Shown: positions 7,564 through 15,500, numbered from the stretch's first letter. The stretch is DNA of 36,156 nucleotides from Bacteroidales bacterium (GCA_009783885.1 WRCN01000019.1:1-36156); one strand, 5' to 3'. Notes: generated from the letters alone by a model not told the origin. Numbers and translations: made by a program.

Positions 7564-8262
7564 ATGAAAAAAATTACAACTATGATGACTACCGCATTGG
7601 TTTGCGGTGTAATGTTTACAAGCTGCGGTGGCGGCAGCACTGCAAAAAGCGGTTTGAAAAACAACGAATTTTTTGGTGCATTGCCTGCTCTGCATGCCGA
7701 TTTTGCCTTAGCAAAAGAAGCCGATAAGGAAGAACTTGATAAAGTGTTGGAATCAGGCAATCTCCAAAGAATTACGAAAACTAGCGAAAAAATTGAAAAA
7801 AGAGCACAGGAAAGGAAAGAAAAATTTGATGCGGCAGTAGAAGCCGAATGGGCAAAAGTTCAGGGAAGAAGCATTCCGTTCTCATTTAGCCAAGCAGCAC
7901 AAGAAACAGTTCTTATTCAGAATATCGAAATTACTTCTGCAAAAATTGAAGGTCAGGATGTGCATTTTCACGTCATTGCCAAAAACGACATTCCGAGAAG
8001 CACATTTGTTCCGGACAGTCGCAGAAGTTGGGTTAAGGAAAATAATCAAATTTTCTTTAGACTTGTTTCAAAAGACGGCTCGACTATCTATACCGGAAAG
8101 GTCACTATTAAAGACCAAAATTATACTGCAGGTCAGCCCTTACTCCCAGATTTTGGGAATACAATTTTTGTGCGGATATTCCCGTCAAGTGCAGGTTTAG
8201 CGGATTTCACGCACATAGAAATTATTAGCGAACAGGAACATAAAGCACAAACAAGAAGTTAA
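7564..8262 (+). CDS. Lipoprotein of unknown function
   Basis: A 232-residue protein with a lipoprotein signal peptide that ends in FTSC (Cys21), followed by GGGS. Residues about 50-100 are rich in Lys, Glu and Ala and likely form a helical or coiled-coil segment. Residues about 105-225 alternate polar and hydrophobic positions, as in a beta-sandwich (ENTVLIQNIEITSAKIEG-like strands, then ..DVHFHVIAKNDI). I do not recognise the family. It lies 57 nt after the regulator copy, without a promoter or terminator between, and its untranslated leader closely resembles that of the next gene. A role in the envelope response of this unit is possible but is inference. Confidence 0.75.
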   Translation: MKKITTMMTTALVCGVMFTSCGGGSTAKSGLKNNEFFGALPALHADFALAKEADKEELDKVLESGNLQRITKTSEKIEKRAQERKEKFDAAVEAEWAKVQGRSIPFSFSQAAQETVLIQNIEITSAKIEGQDVHFHVIAKNDIPRSTFVPDSRRSWVKENNQIFFRLVSKDGSTIYTGKVTIKDQNYTAGQPLLPDFGNTIFVRIFPSSAGLADFTHIEIISEQEHKAQTRS

Positions 8263-8281
8263 TAAATCACAACTCACAAAC

Positions 8282-8301
8282 GTCTGCTTAAAGGAGCTGA
8301 C
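8282..8301 (+). promoter_or_regulatory. Leader hairpin, copy 2
   Basis: GTCTGC (8282-8287) and GCTGAC (8296-8301) pair with one internal mismatch around TTAAAGGA. It is followed by ATTAAACCAAAA and the ATG at 8318. This is the same element as at 7526, slightly decayed. Confidence 0.45.
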
Positions 8302-8317
8302 ATTAAACCAAAAAAAA

Positions 8318-8806
8318 ATGAAAAACATGAAAAAAACAATCGTAAATTTAGTAGTAGTTGCCTGTTTGGCAGGCGTAGTTTATTCTTGCGATACGCTAAA
8401 AGGCATGGCAACGGCAGGACAACAAACCGTATGCAATGGAAATCCTTGTATCAAAGACTCATACTGGCAGGTAGAAATCATTAGTGTGAAAGGCAAAAAA
8501 GGCGGAACAGGGGTAACTGTGGAAGCGGATATCACAATGCTTGGTAATCGTCATAAGAATGGCGATGCACGTAGACCTTCTCAATTTGGAGCACAGACAG
8601 AGGCTATGCAGGGAGGCATACGGTCAACGACTGGCGCTGGTAATGATATTAATATGCAGAGAAATGTAACAAGCAGAATCACTTGGGAGGGCTTAAATCA
8701 ATTGACTGTTTCTCAAGGTGCAACAACGATCAGAAGTTTGAAGATTACGGATAACCGAAATTCGTTCGAAGCTAATTTTACAAATATTCCGATTACTTGG
8801 GAATAG
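8318..8806 (+). CDS. Small lipoprotein of unknown function
   Basis: A 162-residue protein. The signal peptide ends in VYSC (Cys24), so it should be lipidated and envelope-bound. The mature part has two further Cys (CNGNPC) that could form a disulfide, then beta-rich sequence (YWQVEIISVKGKKGGTGVTVEADI). The end (..LKITDNRNSFEANFTNIPITWE) is also beta-like. An ATG four codons downstream (MKK) could be the actual start; the leader hairpin favours 8318. It has no clear similarity in sequence to the preceding lipoprotein despite the shared leader. I do not recognise a family. Confidence 0.7.
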   Translation: MKNMKKTIVNLVVVACLAGVVYSCDTLKGMATAGQQTVCNGNPCIKDSYWQVEIISVKGKKGGTGVTVEADITMLGNRHKNGDARRPSQFGAQTEAMQGGIRSTTGAGNDINMQRNVTSRITWEGLNQLTVSQGATTIRSLKITDNRNSFEANFTNIPITWE

Positions 8807-8813
8807 TACATTG

Positions 8814-8838
8814 TTGGGGCGGGATTTACCCGCCCCAA
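8814..8838. repeat. GC-rich palindromic repeat (half-element type)
   Basis: A perfect 10-bp inverted repeat TTGGGGCGGG / CCCGCCCCAA with a 5-nt loop, in an AT-rich intergenic gap. It matches one half of the compound repeat inside recX (14064-14125). It lacks a T-run, so it is a weak terminator at best. Confidence 0.75.
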
Positions 8839-8862
8839 TTATAACCAAAAAGTTAAATTACC

Positions 8863-10491
8863 ATGAACAAGAAAATTGCATGTATTCTAATCGCATGGGT
8901 TTTATCTTTACAATTATGGGCACAAAATACGCTTTTTAACAGTAATATCACCTCCGCAACAGAAGTAAGCAACTGGACATTAAACCGTGTTGCATGGAAC
9001 CCTGGAAACAACGGACAGTTAGTTTTTGCAACAAGAGGTTCATCTGTGATTATGCCTGCCTTGCCGACCGAAACAAAGAATATGGTGATTACCATTTCGG
9101 CGAGATATGGCAATTTTATTCATCTGCACACCTCTCCCGATGGAAAAACATACACCGATCAGGGATTATTTGCAGGAAGTGTCAATACTGAGACAACGTC
9201 AAAAATCCTACCGGACGGAACACGTTATGTGAAGTTTACGGCAAAAATGGGAACGGTAAATGATGTGTTTCTAATTTCGGTAAAAGTTCATGAAGCACTA
9301 TATGTAAATGACATTGCCACTGAAACCGATGTGAGTAATTGGACATTGAACAAGGTTATATGGAACAGTAGAAACAGCGGACAACTAATTTTTGCAACGG
9401 AAGGTTCGTCTGTCGTTATGCCTGTTTTGCCGGCAGAAGCAAGGAATATGCACATTGTCATTTCAGCGAGATATAGCAACTACATTCGTTTGCAGACTTC
9501 TTCCGATGGAAAAACATACACCGATCAAGGATTATTTGAAGGAAATAACCGTATTGAAACAAGGTCTAAATCTCTGCCGAACGGCACACGCTATGTAAAG
9601 CTTGTTACAATAGCAGGAACGGTGAATGATGTGTTTCTCCTTTCGGTAATAGTCACAGGCGATTTGCCAACATTAGCATCGGGAGAAACTTCAATACAGC
9701 AAATATCCGGCACGGTATCATCACAAACAGATGGAGCCACACCTCCTCTTCCACGCGATGTTGCTATTGTTACACCGCCGGCTCCACAAGAGCAGCCTCC
9801 TACTTCTATTCCAACACCTACTCCAACTCCAGAGCCGGAACTGGTTCCGGTTCCGGCAGCAACCGGCATTACTATAACTCCTGTTGTTCCTTCAACTTGC
9901 AATCAAGACACACCCGGTTGGGGTTCAAATCTTGGTATGGTTTTCTTTGTATCTGCTCGAACGTGGACTATAGGTAATCAAACTTGGTCTGATGAAGTAT
10001 TTGCTTCTGCTTGTAGAAAAACCTCTTTTGATGGCGGCACTTGGAATCCGACTAATTTCAATGCCGATTGTCGAAGCAACTTAGATCCTTGGGGAGAAAT
10101 TTTTTCTAGAGGTAGTTTGTTTTCGTGGTGTGCTGTTGTTCGTTTTGCAGATCAACTTTGTCCTGCTCCTTGGCGTGTGCCTACTGCTCAGGATTTTGTT
10201 GATTTGGATATTGCCTTGGGTGGTACAGGAAAAAATCGTATCGATGACCGCGTGGAGGAGTTTATTAGACCTAATTATATCGACCGTTGGGGTGGTATCT
10301 TCGGAGGTCGTGCCATTACAAATCAAAGTAGAATAAACAATCAATCTATAAGTGGACTCTATTATTCTCAAACGCAATCCAATTCAGAATCTGCATTTTT
10401 ATTGAATTTCGACACAAGGAAAGCCGTCAGACCACAAATTTCCGGTGTTAAAAGCGACGGATTTTTACTTCGTTGCGTTCGAGATAATTAA
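8863..10491 (+). CDS. Secreted protein with two internal repeats, Pro-rich linker and FISUMP domain
   Basis: A 542-residue protein with a Sec signal peptide (residues 1-21, ending ..LQLWAQ). Residues 35-142 and 157-264 are a tandem duplication: 74 of 108 positions are identical without gaps, with a period of 122 residues. Each unit contains VSNWTLN, SARY, DGKTYTDQGLF and GTVNDVFL and looks like a beta-sandwich binding module. A Pro/Thr-rich linker (about 285-335) leads to a C-terminal domain with WSDEVFAS..C, CPAPWRVPTAQDFVDL, GLYYSQTQ and LLRCVRD. This matches the Fibrobacter succinogenes major paralogous (FISUMP) domain. The protein is probably exposed on the surface; its ligand is unknown. 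It is the last gene of the unit that begins at the 7033 promoter. Confidence 0.85.
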   Translation: MNKKIACILIAWVLSLQLWAQNTLFNSNITSATEVSNWTLNRVAWNPGNNGQLVFATRGSSVIMPALPTETKNMVITISARYGNFIHLHTSPDGKTYTDQGLFAGSVNTETTSKILPDGTRYVKFTAKMGTVNDVFLISVKVHEALYVNDIATETDVSNWTLNKVIWNSRNSGQLIFATEGSSVVMPVLPAEARNMHIVISARYSNYIRLQTSSDGKTYTDQGLFEGNNRIETRSKSLPNGTRYVKLVTIAGTVNDVFLLSVIVTGDLPTLASGETSIQQISGTVSSQTDGATPPLPRDVAIVTPPAPQEQPPTSIPTPTPTPEPELVPVPAATGITITPVVPSTCNQDTPGWGSNLGMVFFVSARTWTIGNQTWSDEVFASACRKTSFDGGTWNPTNFNADCRSNLDPWGEIFSRGSLFSWCAVVRFADQLCPAPWRVPTAQDFVDLDIALGGTGKNRIDDRVEEFIRPNYIDRWGGIFGGRAITNQSRINNQSISGLYYSQTQSNSESAFLLNFDTRKAVRPQISGVKSDGFLLRCVRDN

Positions 10492-10523
10492 TTTTGTTTG
10501 TGTTTGTGTGTTTGTGCCGAAAC

Positions 10524-10555
10524 AAGTAGAGGTCGAAAATTTTCGACCTCTACTT
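10524..10555. repeat. Perfect 32-bp palindrome of the GTAG..CTAC family
   Basis: The left arm AAGTAGAGGTCGAAAA (10524-10539) is followed directly by its exact complement (10540-10555). The inner 28 bp correspond, with a few differences, to the palindrome inside the nitrilase gene (18511-18538). It lies between convergent genes and may also help end transcription. Confidence 0.8.
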
Positions 10556-10571
10556 TAAAGTACCGTCTAAA

Positions 10572-10599
10572 AAAAGCGAAACGCATGCGTTTCGCTTTT
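10572..10599 (-). terminator. Terminator of the AbgT-like gene
   Basis: A perfect 28-bp palindrome, AAAAGCGAAACGCA and its complement. On the minus strand it ends in a T-run (A residues at 10569-10575 on the plus strand), right after the minus-strand stop codon at 10608. It may work in both directions for the convergent genes. Confidence 0.8.
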
Positions 10600-10607
10600 C
10601 AATCAAC

Positions 10608-12224
10608 TTATGGTATTATTTCTGGTAAGGCCGGTACAGCAATGGCATCGGTACAAACAGATATAACTTCCGGTGATAGGATTTCCGGCAAGAATATCTG
10701 TCCGCCAAGTCCGATTGGCAAACCGGTGAAATACCATATCACCAGGAACGCTGACCAAACCAACAAGGCAAGCAGCGAGTAAGGTAGCATCAACGAGATA
10801 ATCGTTCCGATACTTGCTTTTTTGTCGTATTTTTGAGCAAATACAAGAATCAATGCAAAATAAGGTAAAAGCGGTGTGATGATATTTGTACACGAAGCAC
10901 CGATACGATATGCAACCTGTGTAAACGTTGGATCATAGCCCAAGCCCATGAACATGGGAACAAAAATCGGCGCCATCATGGCCCATTTTGCGGCAGCAGA
11001 TCCGATGAAGATATTCAAGAAAGCCGTTAAGACGATAAACGACAAGATTAGCGGAATACCAGTAAATCCAATATTTACCAAAAAATCTGCACCATTAACT
11101 GCCAAAATATCTCCTAAATGAGATACTTTAAAATACTCGATAAATTGTGCGGCAAAGAACGCTAAAACCATATAACTGCCCATTGTTTGCAGAGATTTAG
11201 TCATTGCCGTAACGACATCTTTGCTGTTTTTAATTTTTTTCACGGCAATACCATAACCTATTGCAGGTGCTAAAAACAACAACATGATGATGGGAACAAG
11301 TGCTTTCATAAAAGGTGCACCTTGCAACAAAGAGCCTGTTTCAGGATTACGCATAGGCGAGCCGGGCGGAAGTATCAGAGCTAACAAAAGTATGATCATT
11401 CCTAAAAAGTACCAACCTGCATATTTAAGTCCTTTTCTTTCCTCTGCGGAGATTGGTTCTGCGATGTTAGTATCAATTTCGGCATCTGCTCCGGCTTTGT
11501 ATTCGCCAAGTCGTGGAACGATGATTTTCTCAGTAATATAATAACCTAAAGCGATTAGCACGAAAAATGACGCACCCAAGAAGTACCAGTTACTTGTAGC
11601 TAAGATTTCATAACCAACTACTTGTTCGGTAATACCCGACAAAAGAAAATCTGACGTTGATAAGATAACGTTTGCAGCAAATCCACCCGAAACACCAAAA
11701 AATGCCGCAGCCAAACCAGCCAAAGGATGTCGTCCAACTGCGTAGAAAATGGCTGCTCCTAAAGGAATAACAACCACATATCCAACATCAGATGCTACAT
11801 TTGAAATAAGTGCAACGGTAATAACATAAATGGTAACCCTTTTCTTAGATGCGCCTAACATGGTTTTTCTCAACAACGCTGAAAATAAACCAACATTTTC
11901 GGCAACACCCACGCCCAACATCACAACAAGAATAATTCCAAGCGGAGCAAATCCTACGAAGTTTTTCACAACGTTGGTAAACATCCACGCAACGCCTTCA
12001 GCCGACAGCAAACTAAATGCTTCGACACTCTTTTCAGCCATATTTCCATAAGCAGGCATTATAACGGATGCGCCCATTTTGTAGGCGATATGCGAAATAA
12101 TCATCACGATTACAGCTAAAATAGCAAATAAAACGGCAGGATTTGGTAATTTGTTACCGGCAACTTCTACTCCATCAAGGAATCTTTGAAATAAGGGCTT
12201 TTTAATTTTTGTTGTTTTGGACAT
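10608..12224 (-). CDS. AbgT-family transporter
   Basis: A 538-residue inner-membrane protein with about 12 hydrophobic segments. The N-terminus (LFQRFLDGVEVAGNKLPNPAVLFAIL) is typical of the AbgT family, as are the LGVGVAENVGLFSALLRK stretch, the Gly/Asn-rich FGVSGGFAANV segment and the C-terminal ..GSAAAKWAMMAPIFVPM region. Characterised members import p-aminobenzoyl-glutamate (E. coli AbgT) or export sulfonamides and folate-related compounds (MtrF, YdaH). The substrate here is not known. It diverges from the POT transporter gene; its own -7 box is on the minus strand at 12259-12266. A strong terminator follows. Confidence 0.9.
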   Translation of the reverse strand: MSKTTKIKKPLFQRFLDGVEVAGNKLPNPAVLFAILAVIVMIISHIAYKMGASVIMPAYGNMAEKSVEAFSLLSAEGVAWMFTNVVKNFVGFAPLGIILVVMLGVGVAENVGLFSALLRKTMLGASKKRVTIYVITVALISNVASDVGYVVVIPLGAAIFYAVGRHPLAGLAAAFFGVSGGFAANVILSTSDFLLSGITEQVVGYEILATSNWYFLGASFFVLIALGYYITEKIIVPRLGEYKAGADAEIDTNIAEPISAEERKGLKYAGWYFLGMIILLLALILPPGSPMRNPETGSLLQGAPFMKALVPIIMLLFLAPAIGYGIAVKKIKNSKDVVTAMTKSLQTMGSYMVLAFFAAQFIEYFKVSHLGDILAVNGADFLVNIGFTGIPLILSFIVLTAFLNIFIGSAAAKWAMMAPIFVPMFMGLGYDPTFTQVAYRIGASCTNIITPLLPYFALILVFAQKYDKKASIGTIISLMLPYSLLALLVWSAFLVIWYFTGLPIGLGGQIFLPEILSPEVISVCTDAIAVPALPEIIP

Positions 12225-12258
12225 AATTTCTTGGGTTTAAATTTTCAAAAAAGTTCTG

Positions 12259-12266
12259 CAAAGATA
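12259..12266 (-). promoter_or_regulatory. -7 promoter box of the AbgT-like gene
   Basis: The minus strand reads TATCTTTG, 34 nt upstream of the start codon at 12224. It is divergent from the plus-strand box at 12310. Confidence 0.75.
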
Positions 12267-12309
12267 CGCAATTATTTTTAAAAATGCTTACTTTTTGTTG
12301 TTTTTTTTG

Positions 12310-12317
12310 TATCTTTG
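12310..12317 (+). promoter_or_regulatory. -7 promoter box of the POT transporter
   Basis: TATCTTTG, 43 nt upstream of the ATG at 12361. Confidence 0.75.
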
Positions 12318-12360
12318 CAAACAAAAAAACCAAATTACAAACCAAAAACCAAAAAACTTT

Positions 12361-13899
12361 ATGTTAAAAAATCACCCAAAAGGTCTATTAGCCGCATCAC
12401 TTGCGAATATGGGCGAACGCTTCGGTTTTTACGTTATGATTGCGATTTTGTTGTTGTTCTTAAACACCAAATTCGGATTTACAGGCGTACAAGGAGCCAT
12501 TATTTATTCAGTTTTTTACGCATTTATCTACGCTCTTTCGTTGGTAGGCGGTAGAATTGCTGACAAAACCAAAAAATATAAGCCGACGATTACCGCCGGA
12601 CTTATTCTGATGACCGTTGGTTATCTCCTCTTGGCAATGCCTACGGAAACACCTGTACAAAACATGAATGTTGTGCTTCCGCTCACGTTGCTTGGACTTT
12701 TCACCATTGCCTTTGGTAATGGATTGTTTAAAGGTAACTTGCAGGCCGTTGTAGGACAGTTGTACGATGATCCGAAATACGCCGACAAACGCGATTCGGG
12801 TTTCCAATTGTTCTATATGTTTATCAATGTTGGTGCGATGTTTTCGCCGCTAATCGCTGTGATAATTCGCAATTGGTGGGTACAATTTCAAGGATTTACA
12901 TTTAGTGCGGATTTACCCAGATTGTGTAATCAATTTCTACAAGGTTCTTTGGAAGCCGGCTCTGATGCTTTGGCTCGTTTCGAAAGCTTGGCAACAGCAC
13001 AAGGCGTTACTGAAATTAACACTGAATCTTTAACTACCTTTGCACACAAATATCTTAATGTATTTACTACCGGTTATCACTATGCATTTGGTGCCGCTAT
13101 TGTGGCGATGCTTATTTCGTTAGTGATTTTCTTGGTCAACAAAAAAAGACTACCGGATCCTGCTAAGAAAAAAGAAGTGAAATTAGGCGAAGGTGGCGTA
13201 ACCGAAATGGACGTGAAAGAAGTGAAACAACGTTTGTATGCTTTGTTTGCTGTATTTGGCGTGGTATTTTTCTTCTGGTTTTCATTCCAGCAAAGTGGAA
13301 ATATATTGACACTGTTTGCAAACGAATACACCCAAATGTTAAAAGTCAACCTCGGTTTTACAACCCTCGAAGGTGCAGAAGTATTCCAAACCTTTAATCC
13401 ATTGTTTGTAGTATTCCTAACCCCTGTTGTTATCGGTCTTTTCGGCTGGTTGAAAGCGAGAGGAAAAGAGCCTTCAACACCGAGAAAAATCGCAATCGGT
13501 ATGGGTGTTGCGGCTTTAGCATTTGGAATCATGGCTCTCGGCTCGATTGGTTTGCCGAATGGAGCAGAAAGAGAAGCAATGGGCGGTTTGACCGATGCGA
13601 TGCGTGTAACGCCGTTCTTGTTGATCGGAACGTATTTTGTCCTCACGATTGCTGAATTGTTCATCAGTCCTCTCGGAATTTCGTTTGTATCGAAAGTGTC
13701 GCCTCCGCAATATCAAGGTTTGATGCAAGGTTGCTGGCTCACCGCTGCAGGTCTTGGAAACTTTATGTTGTTCTTCGGTACGATGCTTTACATGAACCTT
13801 CCGCTTTGGGCAACATGGCTTGTATTCGTTGTAGCACTTTCGGGTTCGATGATTATCATGTCTTCCATGGTGAAATGGTTGGAGCGCGTAGCGAAATAA
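12361..13899 (+). CDS. POT/PTR-family proton-dependent peptide transporter
   Basis: A 512-residue protein. The ATG at 12361 is chosen because upstream TTG codons in the same frame (from 12295) lie before or inside the promoter. The N-terminus carries NMGERFGFYVM, a version of the POT ExxERFxYY proton-coupling motif. The PTR signature FQLFYMFINVGAMFSP lies at about residues 147-162. A long loop (about residues 175-235) and two extra membrane segments fit the bacterial POT layout of 12-14 segments. It imports di- and tripeptides with protons at the inner membrane. Together with the OPT and AbgT transporters it suggests heavy use of peptides. The last codons are followed by a long inverted repeat. 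Confidence 0.92.
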   Translation: MLKNHPKGLLAASLANMGERFGFYVMIAILLLFLNTKFGFTGVQGAIIYSVFYAFIYALSLVGGRIADKTKKYKPTITAGLILMTVGYLLLAMPTETPVQNMNVVLPLTLLGLFTIAFGNGLFKGNLQAVVGQLYDDPKYADKRDSGFQLFYMFINVGAMFSPLIAVIIRNWWVQFQGFTFSADLPRLCNQFLQGSLEAGSDALARFESLATAQGVTEINTESLTTFAHKYLNVFTTGYHYAFGAAIVAMLISLVIFLVNKKRLPDPAKKKEVKLGEGGVTEMDVKEVKQRLYALFAVFGVVFFFWFSFQQSGNILTLFANEYTQMLKVNLGFTTLEGAEVFQTFNPLFVVFLTPVVIGLFGWLKARGKEPSTPRKIAIGMGVAALAFGIMALGSIGLPNGAEREAMGGLTDAMRVTPFLLIGTYFVLTIAELFISPLGISFVSKVSPPQYQGLMQGCWLTAAGLGNFMLFFGTMLYMNLPLWATWLVFVVALSGSMIIMSSMVKWLERVAK

Positions 13900-13909
13900 A
13901 ACAAAATAA

Positions 13910-13979
13910 TTAACCGCGGAGGGCACAAAGAACACAAAGAAAAATAAATCTTCGTGTTCTTTGTGCCCTTTGTGGTTAA
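13910..13979. repeat. Long inverted repeat between the convergent POT gene and recX
   Basis: The arms 13910-13940 and 13949-13979 are 31 nt each with about 4 mismatches and an 8-nt AT loop. The core is GGGCACAAAGAACAC. As RNA it would form one long hairpin from either strand and could end transcription from both sides. It is unlike the GTAGGGG family. Confidence 0.75.
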
Positions 13980-13990
13980 ATTCTCTTTGC

Positions 13991-14458
13991 TTATTCCGAT
14001 TTCAAAATATCCCCAATTAAATCGGGCTCGAATCCACGGGAAATGGCGTATTGGGCGATTTTGTGTTGTTGGGGCGGGGTTTGCCTGCCCTGTTTGTTAT
14101 CAGGGCGCGCTGACCGCGCCCCTACGTTTCGTGATTTTTTTTCGATGACTTGTTTCAAAATCTCCAAATATTCCTCATCTGAAATTTCCAATAACGCTTG
14201 TTTGATACAATATTCAGAAATTTTTCGAAATTTCAGTTCCTGACGAATTTTATTTTTCCCCCAATGTTTGATACGAAATTTTCCGCGTGCAAACGCGCGT
14301 GCGAAACGTTCTTCATTAATGTAATCCTGTTCGACCAATTGACATAAAATCTGCTCTACTTCATTAGGCTTTGCACCCCACGAGTAGAGTTTGTCGCGAA
14401 CCTCTTGCTGGTAGCGTTCTTGGTAATCGCAAAATTTTTGTGCACGGGGTAATAGCAT
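13991..14458 (-). CDS. recX: RecX-family regulator of RecA, with a repeat-derived insertion
   Basis: A 155-residue protein. The ATG at 14458 is preferred; the frame continues upstream to 14653, but that stretch runs through the promoter and into the opposite gene. It shows the RecX helical repeats: YQERYQQEVRDKLYSWGAKPNEVEQILCQLVEQDYINEERFARAF, then KFRIKHWGKNKIRQELKFRKIS, with the typical YINEERFA and GKNKIRQEL elements. RecX binds RecA filaments and modulates their activity. Residues about 112-131 (VGARSARPDNKQGRQTPPQQ) do not belong to the family and are encoded by a GC-rich palindromic repeat on the minus strand. The final helix (HKIAQYAISRGFEPDLIGDIL) resumes in frame. Whether the protein still works is unknown. 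Confidence 0.85.
   Translation of the reverse strand: MLLPRAQKFCDYQERYQQEVRDKLYSWGAKPNEVEQILCQLVEQDYINEERFARAFARGKFRIKHWGKNKIRQELKFRKISEYCIKQALLEISDEEYLEILKQVIEKKSRNVGARSARPDNKQGRQTPPQQHKIAQYAISRGFEPDLIGDILKSE
14064..14125. repeat. Compound GC-rich palindromic repeat inside recX
   Basis: Two hairpins in tandem. GGGCGGG/CCTGCCC (14072-14090) has one mismatch, and GGGCGCG/CGCGCCC (14103-14121) is perfect. Read on the minus strand the element starts GTAGGGGCG. The first hairpin matches the repeat at 8814-8838 and the GTAGGGG end matches those at 15472 and 21579. It is in frame within recX. Confidence 0.8.
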
Positions 14459-14482
14459 GATTGTTTTAAGGTGATTTTTTTG

Positions 14483-14490
14483 CAAAGATA
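14483..14490 (-). promoter_or_regulatory. -7 promoter box of recX
   Basis: The minus strand reads TATCTTTG, 24 nt before the recX ATG. Its -33 TTTG is the complement of 14510-14513, with a 19-nt spacer. It overlaps the divergent promoter at 14502. Confidence 0.8.
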
Positions 14491-14501
14491 CGTTTTTTTT
14501 G

Positions 14502-14509
14502 TATCTTTG
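14502..14509 (+). promoter_or_regulatory. -7 promoter box of the FemAB/GNAT-like gene
   Basis: TATCTTTG, 15 nt before the ATG at 14525. The -33 TTTG lies at 14479-14482 with a 19-nt spacer, so each promoter's -33 directly abuts the other promoter's -7 box. Confidence 0.8.
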
Positions 14510-14524
14510 CAAAAATAAACTCAA

Positions 14525-15475
14525 ATGCAAAACTTCAACATAACCATCAAACGTTACAATCCGTCTGATTCTTCGGTGTGGGACACCTTTGTGGACAAAG
14601 CCAAAAACGGCACATTTTTGTTCAAACGGGCGTATATGGATTATCATGCGCATCGGTTTGAGGACTTTTCGTTGATGATTTTGGAGAAAAACAAATTAAT
14701 TGCCATTTTACCGGCAAATCGCAAAGAAAAAACGCTGTATTCTCATCAAGGTTTGACCTACGGCTCTTTGCTCATTTCTACAGAGGTTTCGCAAAGTTTG
14801 ATGTTAGCGATTTTTGATGAATTGAAGTTGTTTTTAAAACCGTTTGGATTTGAAAAAATTTACTACAAATTAGTTCCGGCGATTTATCACAAACTTCCGT
14901 GTGAGGAGGATTTGTATGCATTATTTCGTCACAATGCAAAATTGGTGGTTCGGAATTGTTCGACCGCGTTTTGTATTCAAAAATCCAAAATATCTCCAAA
15001 GTTACGACTGTCGCGAATTTCAAACTATGTTGAAAAATATAATTTACGCTATGAACGACATCCGAATGTGGATGCTTTCTGGTTTATCATTCAAGAGAAC
15101 TTGATGCAAAAATACGGTGTTTCTCCTGTTCATTCTCAGACGGAAATTAATTTACTACAATCTTCATTCCCTCAAAATATTCAGGCGATTACGGTGTATG
15201 CCGATGATAAAATTGTAGCGGGTGGTGTTGTGTACTTAGTAAACGAAGTGGCTCATTTGCAGTATGCGTCGGTATCTCCGGAAGGTGAAAAAATCTATGC
15301 AGGCGAGTTTTTGTACAACCTTTTTATTCACAAATTATTCCTTGACTATCGGTATTTTGATTTTGGAATATCAACAGAAAAAGGCGGAAAATTTTTAAAC
15401 GAAGGCTTGATTGCTTACAAAGAAAAATTCGGAGGACACACGATCGTTTACGACCATTACGAAATACCACTGTAG
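14525..15475 (+). CDS. FemAB/GNAT-like acyltransferase
   Basis: A 316-residue cytoplasmic protein with two GNAT-like halves, as in the FemAB/BioF2-like acetyltransferases. The first half has SLMILEKNKLIAILPANRKEKTLYSHQGLTYGSLL. The second half (from about 180) has ..ENLMQKYGVSPVHS, AITVYADDKIVAGGVVYLVNEVAHLQYASVSPEG and FDFGISTEKGGKFLNEGLIAYKEKFGG, which fits the family closely. Members transfer acyl or aminoacyl groups to sugars, peptidoglycan or polysaccharide precursors. The substrate is unknown. It stands alone: it has its own promoter and the next gene is convergent. Its TAG stop (15473-15475) lies inside a GTAGGGG palindrome. Confidence 0.75.
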   Translation: MQNFNITIKRYNPSDSSVWDTFVDKAKNGTFLFKRAYMDYHAHRFEDFSLMILEKNKLIAILPANRKEKTLYSHQGLTYGSLLISTEVSQSLMLAIFDELKLFLKPFGFEKIYYKLVPAIYHKLPCEEDLYALFRHNAKLVVRNCSTAFCIQKSKISPKLRLSRISNYVEKYNLRYERHPNVDAFWFIIQENLMQKYGVSPVHSQTEINLLQSSFPQNIQAITVYADDKIVAGGVVYLVNEVAHLQYASVSPEGEKIYAGEFLYNLFIHKLFLDYRYFDFGISTEKGGKFLNEGLIAYKEKFGGHTIVYDHYEIPL

Positions 15476-15499
15476 GGGCGTATGCAATACGCCTCTACA
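15471..15499. repeat. GTAGGGGCGTAT palindrome between convergent genes
   Basis: The arms TGTAGGGGCGTAT (15471-15483) and ATACGCCTCTACA (15487-15499) have one mismatch and a 3-nt loop. It supplies the stop codon of the upstream gene and ends 2 nt before the stop codon of the opposite gene. It may act as a two-way terminator. Confidence 0.8.
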
Positions 15500-15500
15500 A

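Noticed and set aside
8814..8838. Intrinsic terminator between the lipoprotein and FISUMP genes
   Set aside because: The stem is strong but no T-run follows; it matches the repeat family, and the FISUMP gene has no promoter of its own.
12295..12360. POT transporter start at TTG 12295
   Set aside because: The frame is open, but it includes the promoter box; the first membrane segment and ERF motif follow the ATG at 12361.
13080..13664. Long minus-strand frame opposite the POT gene
   Set aside because: Same reasons: low-complexity translation, no start signals, strong gene on the other strand.
14459..14653. Upstream extension of recX on the minus strand
   Set aside because: It would run through both promoters and into the opposite gene; the ATG at 14458 begins just before the RecX helices.
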